A stretch of 42,791 nt of DNA from Spirochaetales bacterium (GCA_016934415.1 JAFGSW010000032.1:1-42791), one strand, 5' to 3'; numbered from the stretch's first letter, positions 8,008-15,683 are shown. Program-made: numbers and translations. The notes: a model not told the origin generated them from the sequence alone.

Positions 8008-8136
8008 AGATCGATAAGGAAACCAGGAAACCAGGAAACCAGGAAACCAGGAAAGATAAAGAGACGCTTCAAAAAACTTACTACATTATTATTCATTTTC
8101 TCTTTTTCCCTTCCTGGATTCCTGGGTTCCTTATAA
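8008..8136. repeat. Family A inverted-repeat element (AGGAAACC words)
   Basis: The left arm (8008-8056) starts GATCGATAAGGAAACCAGG and holds four tandem copies of the 8-base word AGGAAACC. The right arm (8109-8135) ends CTGGGTTCCTTATAA, the imperfect complement. Between them is about 50 bases of AT-rich sequence. The element fills the gap between the leftward flavodoxin gene (stop at 8142) and the DUF6941 operon promoter. Related copies lie at 25628-25826 and 40862-40974, with half copies at 17455 and 39408. Confidence 0.75.
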
Positions 8137-8141
8137 ATTCT

Positions 8142-8684
8142 TTATGCATTCTTCTTTGACAAAGGATGCTCTTCCCGGCGGCCGTGACAGTAGAAAGCGG
8201 TCCATTCCGCCAGCCGCCGGCCGAGCCTGCGGCAGGCCTCGCTCTCCGGGCCCTGCTGGGGCGCACCGGCGGCGATCGCTCCGTAGTGAAGGGTCTGGCC
8301 GGGTCCGGTGTAGTCCGGGATGCCGAAAACGAGCAGACCGAAATTGAGCAGGATGGTGATGATTGACTGGCACACAAGCTCTGCACCGCCGCCGCGGCCG
8401 CCGGATGAGGCGAAGGCGCAGCCGATTTTGCCGTCGATCTTGCCCCAGGCCGCTTTGACCGCGTCGTCCCACCAGGCTTTCATGGCGGCCGAAACCAATC
8501 CCACGTACGTGGGAGAGCCGACCGCCACCCCGTCGCACCAGAACAGGTCGGCGGGGGATGCTTCCGAAACGTGGAGGAGACGGACTTCGGTTTCGGAAAC
8601 GCCGGCCGCCCCGGCGCGCACCAGGTCCGCCATTTGTTTCACGTGGCCGCTTTTTGAGTCGTAGAGGACGAGTATCTTGTTCAT
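8142..8684 (-). CDS. WrbA-like flavodoxin / NAD(P)H:quinone oxidoreductase
   Basis: A 180-residue protein. NKILVLYDSKSGHVKQMADL carries the FMN phosphate loop, VAVGSPTYVGLVSAAMKAWWD matches the WrbA/flavodoxin flavin-contact loop, and FASSGGRGGGAE the later loop. Length and order suit a WrbA-type or NADPH-dependent FMN reductase that uses flavin to reduce quinones in the cytoplasm. AAGGGAGG precedes the ATG at 8684. It is divergent from kamA across a 291-base gap, and a family A repeat element starts right behind its stop codon. Confidence 0.8.
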   Translation of the reverse strand: MNKILVLYDSKSGHVKQMADLVRAGAAGVSETEVRLLHVSEASPADLFWCDGVAVGSPTYVGLVSAAMKAWWDDAVKAAWGKIDGKIGCAFASSGGRGGGAELVCQSIITILLNFGLLVFGIPDYTGPGQTLHYGAIAAGAPQQGPESEACRRLGRRLAEWTAFYCHGRREEHPLSKKNA

Positions 8685-8975
8685 CGATCCTCCCTTGCGC
8701 TCATCAGTGTACTCAAAACACAGACACGGGTAAAGCGTTGCCCCCGTTCAGAGCAAAATGAGAATTGCGACTATTTTCAAATTACCTATTGCAATTTGTT
8801 TCAATTGATATTATGTATGTAACGATAATAGTATGAAGATGAGTCAACATCCGAGTAATCTTGCCGCCTCACGCAACCGGGTTCCCCGACTGGGGAGCGG
8901 TTTGTCGTGCGGTCCGGTGGGGGAGGAGCGTATGCTTCTTCAAAGCCTTATGATTGAAAAGGAGCGACTCATAAC
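8685..8975 (+). promoter_or_regulatory. AT-rich control region and leader upstream of kamA
   Basis: Bases 8770-8830 are much more AT-rich than the surroundings and hold the inverted repeat CAAATT-N9-AATTTG (8778-8798) plus TATTATG-like boxes, so promoters and an operator are likely here. A leader of roughly 130-150 bases follows, with a hairpin pairing GTTCCCC with GGGGAGC around 8880-8900. The leader matches no riboswitch class I recognise. No convincing small gene is seen. Confidence 0.35.
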
Positions 8976-10310
8976 ATGGAAGCTATGTTACTTCCACAAG
9001 ACGAGAGCGAACCTCCGGGTACCATCGCTCTTCCGCGCATTCAGAATAAAAAAACAAAATCGCAAAAACCGCCTCAACGTTTTAAAAACGACAAAACCGA
9101 ACCTGCCTTTTACGGCGAGATTTTCGATGGCCGGCTAGACCTTACACCGAAACCCCTACAGCCTCAAGATCCGCGCATTACCGAGTTCCGGGCGAAGTAT
9201 TATCCCGAGGTCACGGACGTCGAATGGCACAACTGGCGCTGGCAGCTGCGGCATCGCATCCGGAGTTTCCGGGACTTGGCGCGCCTCCTCGATCTCACCA
9301 CCGACGAATACAGCGCCGACGCCTTCAACGCATCTGCAATACCCCTGGCGATCACGCCCTATTACGCCGCCCTGCTCGATCCGCGCCACAACGGGGATCA
9401 GGCGCTCCGCAAGGCGGTCGTCCCCCTGTGTGACGAATACGCGCGCTCCCCGGGCGAAGAGGAAGACCCGCTGGGCGAAGACTCCGATTCTCCCGTGCCG
9501 GGACTGGTCCATCGCTATCCGGACCGGGTGCTGTTTCTCGTCACCGACTTCTGTTCCGTCAACTGCCGGTACTGCACTCGGTCGCGGATCATCAGGCCGA
9601 ACGAGAAATATCCCTTTAGCATGCGGCAATGGGAGATGGCGATCGAATATATCCGAAACCATCCGGAAGTGAGGGATGTCCTCCTTTCCGGCGGCGATCC
9701 CCTGACCCTGGCGGACGAAAAGCTCGAGTGGCTCATCAAATCGGTCCGGGCCATTCCGCACGTGGAATTCATCCGCATCGGCACCAAGGTGCCCATGGTC
9801 CTCCCCATGCGCGTGACCAAGGGCCTCTGCTCGATGCTGAAAAAATACCACCCGCTCTGGATGAGCATTCATTGCACCCATCCGGACGAACTCACCGTGG
9901 AGGCGCGGGAAGCCTGCAACCGGCTCGCCGACGCGGGCATCCCCCTGGGCAGCCAGACCGTGCTCCTGGCGGGAATCAATGACAGCGTCGACGTGATGAA
10001 ACGGCTCATGCACGGACTATTAAAGGTCAGGGTGAGGCCTTATTACCTCTACCAGTGCGATCCCATCCGGGGATCGAAGCATTTCCGCACGCCGGTGGAG
10101 AAGGGGATCGAGATCATCCGGGGCCTCCGGGGCTTCACATCGGGCTACGCCGTACCCCATTTTGTCATCGACGCGCCCAGCGGAGGGGGAAAAATCCCGC
10201 TGCTTCCCGAGTACGTGGAGGGACGGGACGAGGCGGGCAACCTGGTGCTGCGCAATTACCAGGGATGCCTCTACAAGTACCCCGAGGTAACCACGAATAA
10301 ACCCGAATAG
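8976..10310 (+). CDS. kamA: Lysine 2,3-aminomutase (radical SAM, PLP)
   Basis: A 444-residue enzyme that interconverts L-lysine and L-beta-lysine using a 4Fe-4S cluster, S-adenosylmethionine and pyridoxal phosphate. The cluster motif CxxxCxxC is at residues 193, 197 and 200, and SGGDPLTL follows at 238-245. The PLP-binding lysine is K406 in the GGGK loop. The two aspartates that hold the substrate's side-chain amino group in the characterised lysine enzyme appear to be kept (D362 in QCDP, D399 in VIDAP); the glutamate enzyme has other residues there, so lysine is the likely substrate. The first 50 residues are variable and basic. AAAAGGAG lies 11 bases before the ATG. It heads the gene set with the ATP-grasp and GNAT genes. 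Confidence 0.9.
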   Translation: MEAMLLPQDESEPPGTIALPRIQNKKTKSQKPPQRFKNDKTEPAFYGEIFDGRLDLTPKPLQPQDPRITEFRAKYYPEVTDVEWHNWRWQLRHRIRSFRDLARLLDLTTDEYSADAFNASAIPLAITPYYAALLDPRHNGDQALRKAVVPLCDEYARSPGEEEDPLGEDSDSPVPGLVHRYPDRVLFLVTDFCSVNCRYCTRSRIIRPNEKYPFSMRQWEMAIEYIRNHPEVRDVLLSGGDPLTLADEKLEWLIKSVRAIPHVEFIRIGTKVPMVLPMRVTKGLCSMLKKYHPLWMSIHCTHPDELTVEAREACNRLADAGIPLGSQTVLLAGINDSVDVMKRLMHGLLKVRVRPYYLYQCDPIRGSKHFRTPVEKGIEIIRGLRGFTSGYAVPHFVIDAPSGGGKIPLLPEYVEGRDEAGNLVLRNYQGCLYKYPEVTTNKPE

Positions 10311-10331
10311 AAGAGAAAAATGCGCGAATAA

Positions 10332-10484
10332 CTAGAGAGACAAACGGCTGAAGAGAGGCTGCTGCACAAGACTGAAGCATATAATGTCGTGTCCGTAGCT
10401 TTTGAAGTATATAATCACCTTGGGCCTGGCTTTTTAGAATCCGTTTATCAGGAAGCTCTTCTTCGTGGTTATCTTGGGGAGTAA
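10332..10484 (+). pseudogene. Truncated GxxExxY-family gene
   Basis: This open frame encodes about 50 residues with no ATG. It contains VVSVAFEVYNHLGPG, then FLESVYQEALLRG, then a stop. That is the N-terminal half of the GxxExxY family (usually about 120-130 residues), with the characteristic LGPGFLESVYQEAL. The C-terminal half is absent, and the stop codon TAA shares its last A with an ATG at 10484 that begins a longer in-frame form of the next gene. The fragment is also more AT-rich than its neighbours. It looks like the remnant of an insertion between kamA and the ATP-grasp gene. Confidence 0.7.
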
Positions 10485-10501
10485 TGCAACAGGAGCCTAT
10501 C

Positions 10502-11494
10502 GTGACCATCGGCATGACCTATGACCTGCGGAGCGATTACCTCGCCGAGGGCTGCACCGAGGAGGAAACCGCGGAGTTCGACAGCGAACGGACGATCGAG
10601 GCGATCGAGGGGGCGCTTACAAGCCTCGGGTACAGGCCGGTGCGCATCGGCCACATCCGGCGGCTGGTGGAGGCCCTGGCCCGCGGTGAGCGCTGGGACA
10701 TGGTGTTCAACATCGCCGAAGGCTTTTCCGGTTTCGCCCGCGAGGCCCAGGTGCCGGCCCTTCTCGACGCGTATGGGATACCGTACGTATTTTCCGATCC
10801 CTACACGCTGGCCGTCTGCCTTCACAAGGCCGCGGCCAAGACCATCGTGCGGCAGGCCGGCTGCCGGACGCCTGATTTTTTCGTGGTCGAGGAGGAGGCG
10901 GACGCGGCGCGGGTGGGCTTGCGCTACCCGCTCTTCGCCAAGCCCCTCGCCGAGGGCACGGGCAAGGGGATCACCAGCGCGTCGAAGATCCTGTCGCCGG
11001 ATCAGCTTGAGGCCCTCTGCAGCCGGCTTCTCGCCGAATACCGGCAGCCGGTCTTGGTGGAGGAATTCTTGAGCGGCCGCGAGTTCACGGTCGGGATCAT
11101 CGGCAGCGGGGCGCGGGCCAAGGCGATCGGCGCGCTTGAAATCGTGCTCGGCGGGAACGCCGAGCCGGACGCCTATTCCTACGTCAACAAGGAGCAGTGC
11201 GAGACGAGGGTGATCTACCGCCTGGCGGACGACGGCGAGGCGCGGGCGGCCGCCGAGCTCGCGCTGCAGGCCTGGCGGGCGCTCGGCTGCCGGGACGGTG
11301 GACGGCTCGACCTGCGCTCGGACGGGAACGGGGAACCCAACTTCATCGAGGTAAACCCGCTGGCCGGGCTGCACCCCGAGCATTCCGATTTGCCGATCCT
11401 CTGCTCCCAGCGCGGGATCGATTACAGGGATCTGATCGGCATGATCATGGAGAGCGCCGTTTTAAGATTGCCGGGATCGGGCCCGAACCGATAA
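10502..11494 (+). CDS. D-Ala-D-Ala-ligase-like ATP-grasp enzyme (first)
   Basis: About 330 residues. The N-terminal domain begins VTIGMTYDLRSDYLAEG; the ATP-grasp core has LFAKPLAEGTGKGI, with the nucleotide-binding Lys, then VLVEEFLSGREFTVGI. The Mg-binding end is RLDLR...IEVNPLAGLHP. These enzymes activate a carboxylate with ATP and join it to an amine, as in D-Ala-D-Ala ligase. The sequence is too divergent to predict cell-wall D-Ala ligation. I prefer the GTG at 10502 (AGGAG 6 bases upstream) to the ATG at 10484, because the family normally begins with this first strand. Its place behind kamA suggests beta-lysine or a derivative as substrate. Confidence 0.8.
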   Translation: MTIGMTYDLRSDYLAEGCTEEETAEFDSERTIEAIEGALTSLGYRPVRIGHIRRLVEALARGERWDMVFNIAEGFSGFAREAQVPALLDAYGIPYVFSDPYTLAVCLHKAAAKTIVRQAGCRTPDFFVVEEEADAARVGLRYPLFAKPLAEGTGKGITSASKILSPDQLEALCSRLLAEYRQPVLVEEFLSGREFTVGIIGSGARAKAIGALEIVLGGNAEPDAYSYVNKEQCETRVIYRLADDGEARAAAELALQAWRALGCRDGGRLDLRSDGNGEPNFIEVNPLAGLHPEHSDLPILCSQRGIDYRDLIGMIMESAVLRLPGSGPNR

Positions 11495-11529
11495 CCGGTT
11501 TATCCGGTGCGGTAGAAAGGAAAAGCGAT

Positions 11530-11952
11530 ATGGATAACGATGTGAAGGAGCTGGAAGAAGGCAAACGCCTGATGCTCGATTTCTCCAAACTGGCCAAGGT
11601 CGCGAAGGCCTGCCCGGACGTGATCCCGGTCGCGATTCAGGACGCGGCCACGCAGGAAGTCATCGTCATTGCCTACGTCAATGAGCGCGCTTTGAACGAA
11701 ACGATACAAACCGGCACCCTCACGCTCTGGAGCACGTCCCGCAACGAATTATGGGTCAAGGGCGGGACTTCCGGCAACTATTTCACGGTGGAGGAGATCC
11801 GGGTGAATTGCGAGCAGAATTCACTCCTCTTCAAGGTGAGGGCGAAAGGGGACGCCATCTGCCACACGAAGAACAGCTCGGGAAAAGCGCGGAATTGCTA
11901 CTACCGGAAATTGAATACGGCCGCGATGGAATTGGAAAACACCGACCCGTAA
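11530..11952 (+). CDS. HisI-like (phosphoribosyl-AMP cyclohydrolase family) protein with altered metal site
   Basis: 140 residues, the length of a stand-alone HisI, with family features AYVNERALNETIQTG, LWSTSRNELWVKGGTSGN and IRVNCEQNSLLF. HisI opens the ring of phosphoribosyl-AMP in histidine synthesis. The Zn-binding cysteines look kept (C94, C111, C123). The Mg-binding triplet that usually reads D-C-D-x-D reads N93-C94-E95-Q96-N97, so two of three aspartates are Asn and one Glu. No other his gene is nearby. It may therefore be a paralogue with another reaction. AAAGGA lies 8 bases before the ATG at 11530, and a strong terminator follows directly. Confidence 0.7.
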   Translation: MDNDVKELEEGKRLMLDFSKLAKVAKACPDVIPVAIQDAATQEVIVIAYVNERALNETIQTGTLTLWSTSRNELWVKGGTSGNYFTVEEIRVNCEQNSLLFKVRAKGDAICHTKNSSGKARNCYYRKLNTAAMELENTDP

Positions 11953-11981
11953 AAAATCGTCCCTTTCGGGACAATTTTTTG
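11951..11981 (+). terminator. Bidirectional intrinsic terminator
   Basis: GTCCC-TTTC-GGGAC is flanked by A-rich sequence on the left and ATTTTTT on the right. It overlaps the stop codon of the HisI-like gene and could also stop leftward transcription. It ends the kamA/ATP-grasp/HisI-like operon. Confidence 0.85.
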
Positions 11982-12044
11982 CTTGAAGAATTAAAAGCGG
12001 AAAGATAAATGAATCTCTTTCAGAATCTTCGCTGAAAATCCAAT

Positions 12045-12467
12045 TCAGTCTCTGGAATAATCGTAGCGGCGGAGTTTTTTCTTTTCCGTCTGTTTTTTTT
12101 TCGAGGCCAACCGCTTTTCACGCGCCCCGGACGGGACGATCGTTTTTTTTCGTTTCTTCCGCAGGCGGGCGGCTTTGATGATAAGGCCGGTCAGGCGCGA
12201 AACGGCCAGTTCGACGTTCCTGGCCTGTGTGCGTTCGTCCTGGACTTGCACAAGGACTTTCCCTTCCCGGTTGAGGCGGTTTTTCAGTTTGACCCGAATT
12301 CTCCGCTTCTCCTCGGGGGTGAGAAGCGGCAATTCATCGAGGTCGACCGCGGCCGTCACTTTGGTGTTGACCTTGTTCACGTTCTGGCCGCCCTTGCCCC
12401 CCGAGCGCGAGAAGGTCAACTCCGCCTTCCGGGCGACGGCGGTTTCCAATTTCGCACGGTCGATCAT
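12045..12467 (-). CDS. arfB: Alternative ribosome-rescue factor ArfB-like peptidyl-tRNA hydrolase
   Basis: A 140-residue RF-1-like domain protein. SRSGGKGGQNVNKVNTKV carries the GGQ loop that hydrolyses peptidyl-tRNA in the ribosomal A-site. The C-terminus is strongly basic (KKQTEKKKLRRYDYSRD), the tail that enters the empty mRNA channel in ArfB. It lacks the codon-recognition domains of RF1/RF2. Its ATG overlaps the stop of the upstream gene by 4 bases (12464-12467), so the pair is coupled. Both lie leftward inside an otherwise rightward gene set. Confidence 0.88.
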   Translation of the reverse strand: MIDRAKLETAVARKAELTFSRSGGKGGQNVNKVNTKVTAAVDLDELPLLTPEEKRRIRVKLKNRLNREGKVLVQVQDERTQARNVELAVSRLTGLIIKAARLRKKRKKTIVPSGAREKRLASKKKQTEKKKLRRYDYSRD

Positions 12468-13132
12468 CGGCGAGGCTTTTTTCTCGAAGAGGGTTTTTTC
12501 GCCGTCCGGCGGGAGCTTGTTTTTTTCATCACACGGCGGGCGTTTGAAGCCGGTTTTTCCCGAGGGGCGCTTGCTTTCCGTGGGCGCTTGACGGGTTTCG
12601 TTCGAGCGTGCCCGGGCTTGGCCGCCCGGGATCGAGGACTATTCGTCTTGACGCCTGAAAACGAGCCGCGTGTCAGCTGCGATTTTCGCACCCGGGGGGG
12701 CGACGGCACATGCCCCGGCTGAGCGGTTCGGGTGTCGTCGTCCGCGGCCGACTCGACGCGAAACGGACCGGGGCCTGATTGCGGCGGTGCAGGTACGGGC
12801 GGTGAAAAAGACTCTTTGTCGTCGGAATCCTGCGACGCTTGGAACAAGGGCAGGGAGCCGTCCAACCGCATCCCCTCGTATTCCATGCGCAAAACGAGGT
12901 GTTCGAGTTTATTGAGCTGCTCCCTGGACTTTTTCCTCACATCGTTGAGGGTGGGCAGACTCTTGCATTGGGCGTACCGGAAAACGGCTTCCCTGGCCCG
13001 TTCGCGGGCGGTCGGACGCTCCGATCCGGCAAAGTAATTATAAATCAACGTTTTCGCGATGTTCGTCAATTCGGACTTGGTGAGGTGCTCTACCAGATCG
13101 AAAACGGCGGACATCAATGCCTGTTCTTTCAT
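12464..13132 (-). CDS. Protein with histone H1-like basic C-terminal tail, coupled to arfB
   Basis: About 222 residues; the start at 13132 has AAGGAGG upstream. Residues 1-110 are probably helical (MKEQALMSAVFDLVEHLTKS and a KSREQLNKLEHLVLRMEYEG helix) and match no family I recognise. Residues 120-222 are low-complexity: Pro/Ser-rich, then Lys/Arg/Ala/Pro-rich with KKTSSRRTAKKPSSRKKPRR at the end, like the DNA- or RNA-binding tails of histone H1-like proteins. Translational coupling to arfB hints at a ribosome or RNA partner; that is inference. Confidence 0.6.
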   Translation of the reverse strand: MKEQALMSAVFDLVEHLTKSELTNIAKTLIYNYFAGSERPTARERAREAVFRYAQCKSLPTLNDVRKKSREQLNKLEHLVLRMEYEGMRLDGSLPLFQASQDSDDKESFSPPVPAPPQSGPGPFRVESAADDDTRTAQPGHVPSPPRVRKSQLTRGSFSGVKTNSPRSRAAKPGHARTKPVKRPRKASAPREKPASNARRVMKKTSSRRTAKKPSSRKKPRR

Positions 13133-13333
13133 GGATGCGCGATCCTCCTTTTCAAGTGTAGCACCGTGCGCGACAATGCGCAAGGCAATCCTTGTCGCAT
13201 GCGGTGATTCTCGCTAAAAACGGATGGACTTTTCCCGCAATTTCGGTTATTACTCTCAAACAGAGTGCCTGAGACGGGAGCGGACCTCGGTCATCTCTGT
13301 TCCCAATCAAACGACGATCGAAAGGAAAGACGA

Positions 13334-14311
13334 GTGCCGGATAAAATCATCTTGCTGCACCAGGAAGTGGGGCCGGATGCCAGAGAGGATGAGAAGGACA
13401 CGCTCGTGCAGGCCGCCTTCGTCGCGGACTCTCTCGCCGAAGACGGATGGGAAACGGAAACGCTCACCGTCGATCTGGACCTGGCCGAGGCGCACCGGCG
13501 GTTGTCCGCCCGAAAACCGTCCGCGGTTTTCAATCTGGTGGAATCCCTGAACGGGAGAGGCGAGTTCATTCATTTCGCCGCCGGCCTCCTCGAGAGCCTG
13601 GGCCTTCCATTTACCGGCTGCTCGTCCCGGGCGCTGTTTCTGACCTCGCATAAGCTCCTGGCCAAGGATATCATGCGCCGTTCCGGCATTCCGACGCCCG
13701 ACTGGTTCAAGCCCGCGGGGGGGAACGGCGGAGGCGGGGAGATGATATTCCCCTGCCTGCGCAAGAGCGTCTGGGAACACGCGTCTCTGGGAATGGACGA
13801 TTCGGCCGTCATCGATTCGGAAGACCGACTCGCCGCCGACGCCGAGGAAAACGGCGACGGCTTTTATTACGAGCGGTTCATCGACGGGCGGGAATTCAAC
13901 ATTTCACTCATCGAAGAGAACGGAAAGGCGCGCGCCTTCCCCCCGCTGGAAATCAGATTCGTGGACTATCCGGACGACAAGCCCAAGATCATCGGGTATC
14001 GGGCCAAGTGGGAGAGTGAAACGTTCGAATACAACAACACCAAGCGCCGCTTCGATTTTCCCGATTCCGATCGCCCGCTTCTTGAGGAGCTCGAAGCGAT
14101 CGCGCTGCGCTGCTACGACGAGTTCGGGCTGGCGGGATACGCGCGGGTGGATTTCCGGGTCGACGGCCGGGGACGGCCCTGGGTGCTCGAGATCAACGCC
14201 AATCCGTGCCTTTCTCCGGACGCGGGATACTACGACAACGCCCTGCGCTGCGGATTCACCCGCCGCACGCTTTTCCGTACCCTCATGGAAAACGCGCGAC
14301 GGAAATTGTAA
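13334..14311 (+). CDS. D-Ala-D-Ala-ligase-like ATP-grasp enzyme (second)
   Basis: About 325 residues from the GTG at 13334 (AAAGGA 7 bases upstream), beginning VPDKIILLHQEVGPDA. It is distantly related to the first ATP-grasp gene and not a recent duplicate. The core shows FPCLRKSVWEHASLGM, where the nucleotide-binding Lys sits in an LRKS context rather than the usual VKP. FYYERFIDGREFNISLI and the metal end YARVDFR...LEINANPCLSPDAGY follow. It probably forms an amide bond between an amino acid and an acceptor in the cytoplasm. The GNAT gene follows after 14 bases in the same operon. Two non-identical ligases suggest two successive ligation steps. Confidence 0.8.
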   Translation: MPDKIILLHQEVGPDAREDEKDTLVQAAFVADSLAEDGWETETLTVDLDLAEAHRRLSARKPSAVFNLVESLNGRGEFIHFAAGLLESLGLPFTGCSSRALFLTSHKLLAKDIMRRSGIPTPDWFKPAGGNGGGGEMIFPCLRKSVWEHASLGMDDSAVIDSEDRLAADAEENGDGFYYERFIDGREFNISLIEENGKARAFPPLEIRFVDYPDDKPKIIGYRAKWESETFEYNNTKRRFDFPDSDRPLLEELEAIALRCYDEFGLAGYARVDFRVDGRGRPWVLEINANPCLSPDAGYYDNALRCGFTRRTLFRTLMENARRKL

Positions 14312-14325
14312 AAGGAGCGGCGGAT

Positions 14326-14823
14326 ATGGACGTGCAACGACCGGCTGCGGTCGCCTTTCGCGAAACGGTCGGGGCGGAGGACCGGGTGAACGTGCGGCGC
14401 ATCGTCGCCTCGTCGGGCTTTTTCAGCCGGCCGGAAATCGAGGTGGCGGTGGAGCTCGTCGACGACTTCATTGAGAAGGGCCCGGCTTCGGGCTATCACT
14501 TTATTTTCGCGGAGCGGGAGGGAAAGACGATCGGCTACAGCTGCTTCGGCCCGATCCCCTGCACGACGGCGAGTTTCGACCTGTACTGGATCGCCGTGGA
14601 GGAGGGCGCGCGGCACGCGAGGCTGGGAAGTGAAATACTCATCCGCAGCGAAGCGGCGATCAAGGCTCTGGGCGGGACGCGCGTATACGTCGAGACTTCC
14701 TCCCGTCCCCAATACGAGCCGACGCGCCGGTTCTACGAGGGACGCGGCTACCGCCGCGAGACGGTGCTTGAGGATTTTTATGCGCCCGGCGACGGCAAGG
14801 TGATGTATGTCAAGGTCGTGTAA
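14326..14823 (+). CDS. GNAT-family N-acetyltransferase
   Basis: 165 residues with the GNAT order: KTIGYSCFGPIPC (strand 4), FDLYWIAVEEGARHARLGSEILIRSEAAI (acetyl-CoA pyrophosphate loop, with R/G positions) and YVETSSRPQYEPTRRFYEGRGY (strand 5 to the conserved Tyr). It should transfer an acyl group from CoA to an amine. AAAGGAG lies 8 bases before the ATG at 14326, directly behind the second ATP-grasp gene. The known beta-lysine acetyltransferase AblB is also a GNAT enzyme paired with KamA, but this protein is shorter and not obviously AblB. Confidence 0.85.
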   Translation: MDVQRPAAVAFRETVGAEDRVNVRRIVASSGFFSRPEIEVAVELVDDFIEKGPASGYHFIFAEREGKTIGYSCFGPIPCTTASFDLYWIAVEEGARHARLGSEILIRSEAAIKALGGTRVYVETSSRPQYEPTRRFYEGRGYRRETVLEDFYAPGDGKVMYVKVV

Positions 14824-14973
14824 GAGAGTACTTATTCCATTGGGATATTGACTGTGGTTTTCAATGCGAGAAAAGCCTCACTGATATCGTAATCCGCCAC
14901 GCCATCCAGAATTTAGCAAAAAAAACCAATGCCATGCCGATAATCTATCCAAGCCCAAAAACGGGGAGGCCCG

Positions 14974-15492
14974 ATGAGAAAAAATCTCTTCATATTCATG
15001 GCGGCGTTGTTCGTATCGTGCGCGGCGCGGGGTTTCGCCGTCACCGTCTATCTTTACCTGGAGGAGTCCTGCAACGGGAAACACGGCTTATTTTTGACTG
15101 CGGCCAGGGAAGGCGTGTTCGACGTGTTGTTCGGGGCCAACCACATCGTTTTCGACGACACGCAGGACAAGGGACTCGGCACGAAGATCCTTGCAGACGA
15201 TCTCGCCGTTCCGCTGTCCGTGGCGCGACGCGGAGGCGCCGATTACCTGTTGACGATCGTCATCGACTCGACAATAGAGAAGATGTCCGCCGGGCCGCAA
15301 GCGCCTGAAAAAATCGACAGCCGCGGTACCTATGCGTTGTTCGAAGCGGGAACGGGACGACGGATTGCGCGGGGCGAGTGCGAGCTGAACAATCGCGGAA
15401 AAGAAGAGGGCATGGACCGGAACAAGCTCGGTTTCGATCTGGGACGGGAAATGGGGAAAAAAGCCGCTTCGGTCTTGAGAAAAAAACGATAA
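14974..15492 (+). CDS. Exported protein or lipoprotein of unknown function
   Basis: 172 residues. MRKNLFIFMAALFVSC is a signal peptide with a possible lipobox (LFVSC, Cys16). Mature motifs include AREGVFDVLFGANHIVFDDTQ, LADDLAVPLSVARRGGADYLLTIVIDS and a C-terminal MGKKAASVLRKKR. The pattern of alternating strands with an ADYLLTI segment resembles periplasmic LPP20/CsgG-like stress proteins only loosely. GGGGAGG lies about 7 bases before the ATG. No partner is evident; the preceding 150 bases hold no clear promoter. Confidence 0.6.
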   Translation: MRKNLFIFMAALFVSCAARGFAVTVYLYLEESCNGKHGLFLTAAREGVFDVLFGANHIVFDDTQDKGLGTKILADDLAVPLSVARRGGADYLLTIVIDSTIEKMSAGPQAPEKIDSRGTYALFEAGTGRRIARGECELNNRGKEEGMDRNKLGFDLGREMGKKAASVLRKKR

Positions 15493-15683
15493 AACAATCT
15501 CCCGCGAAAAAACATAAGTGGAAAAAAAACCGAAAGCAATGTAAATTTCGATTATAACATATGGGAAGCGGGAGTGCACGCAAGCGCCTGTTACCGGCTC
15601 CGCAGCCTGGGTTCAAATTCGGGATTTTGGGGCTTATTCGAAACGGTTTGCGATCCGATTATAAAAATGGAGGAGTATCTGCC

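Noticed and set aside
8008..8062. AGGAAACC tandem words as a CRISPR array
   Set aside because: The units are 8 bases with no spacers and no cas genes are present; they form one arm of an inverted repeat.
8830..8975. Lysine or other known riboswitch in the kamA leader
   Set aside because: One plausible hairpin is visible, but the conserved cores of the lysine, SAM or cobalamin classes were not recognised.
13334..14311. Second ATP-grasp as a simple duplicate ddl gene for D-Ala-D-Ala
   Set aside because: Its nucleotide-binding and metal-end motifs differ from canonical Ddl and from the first copy, and its neighbour is a GNAT gene and not a cell-wall gene.
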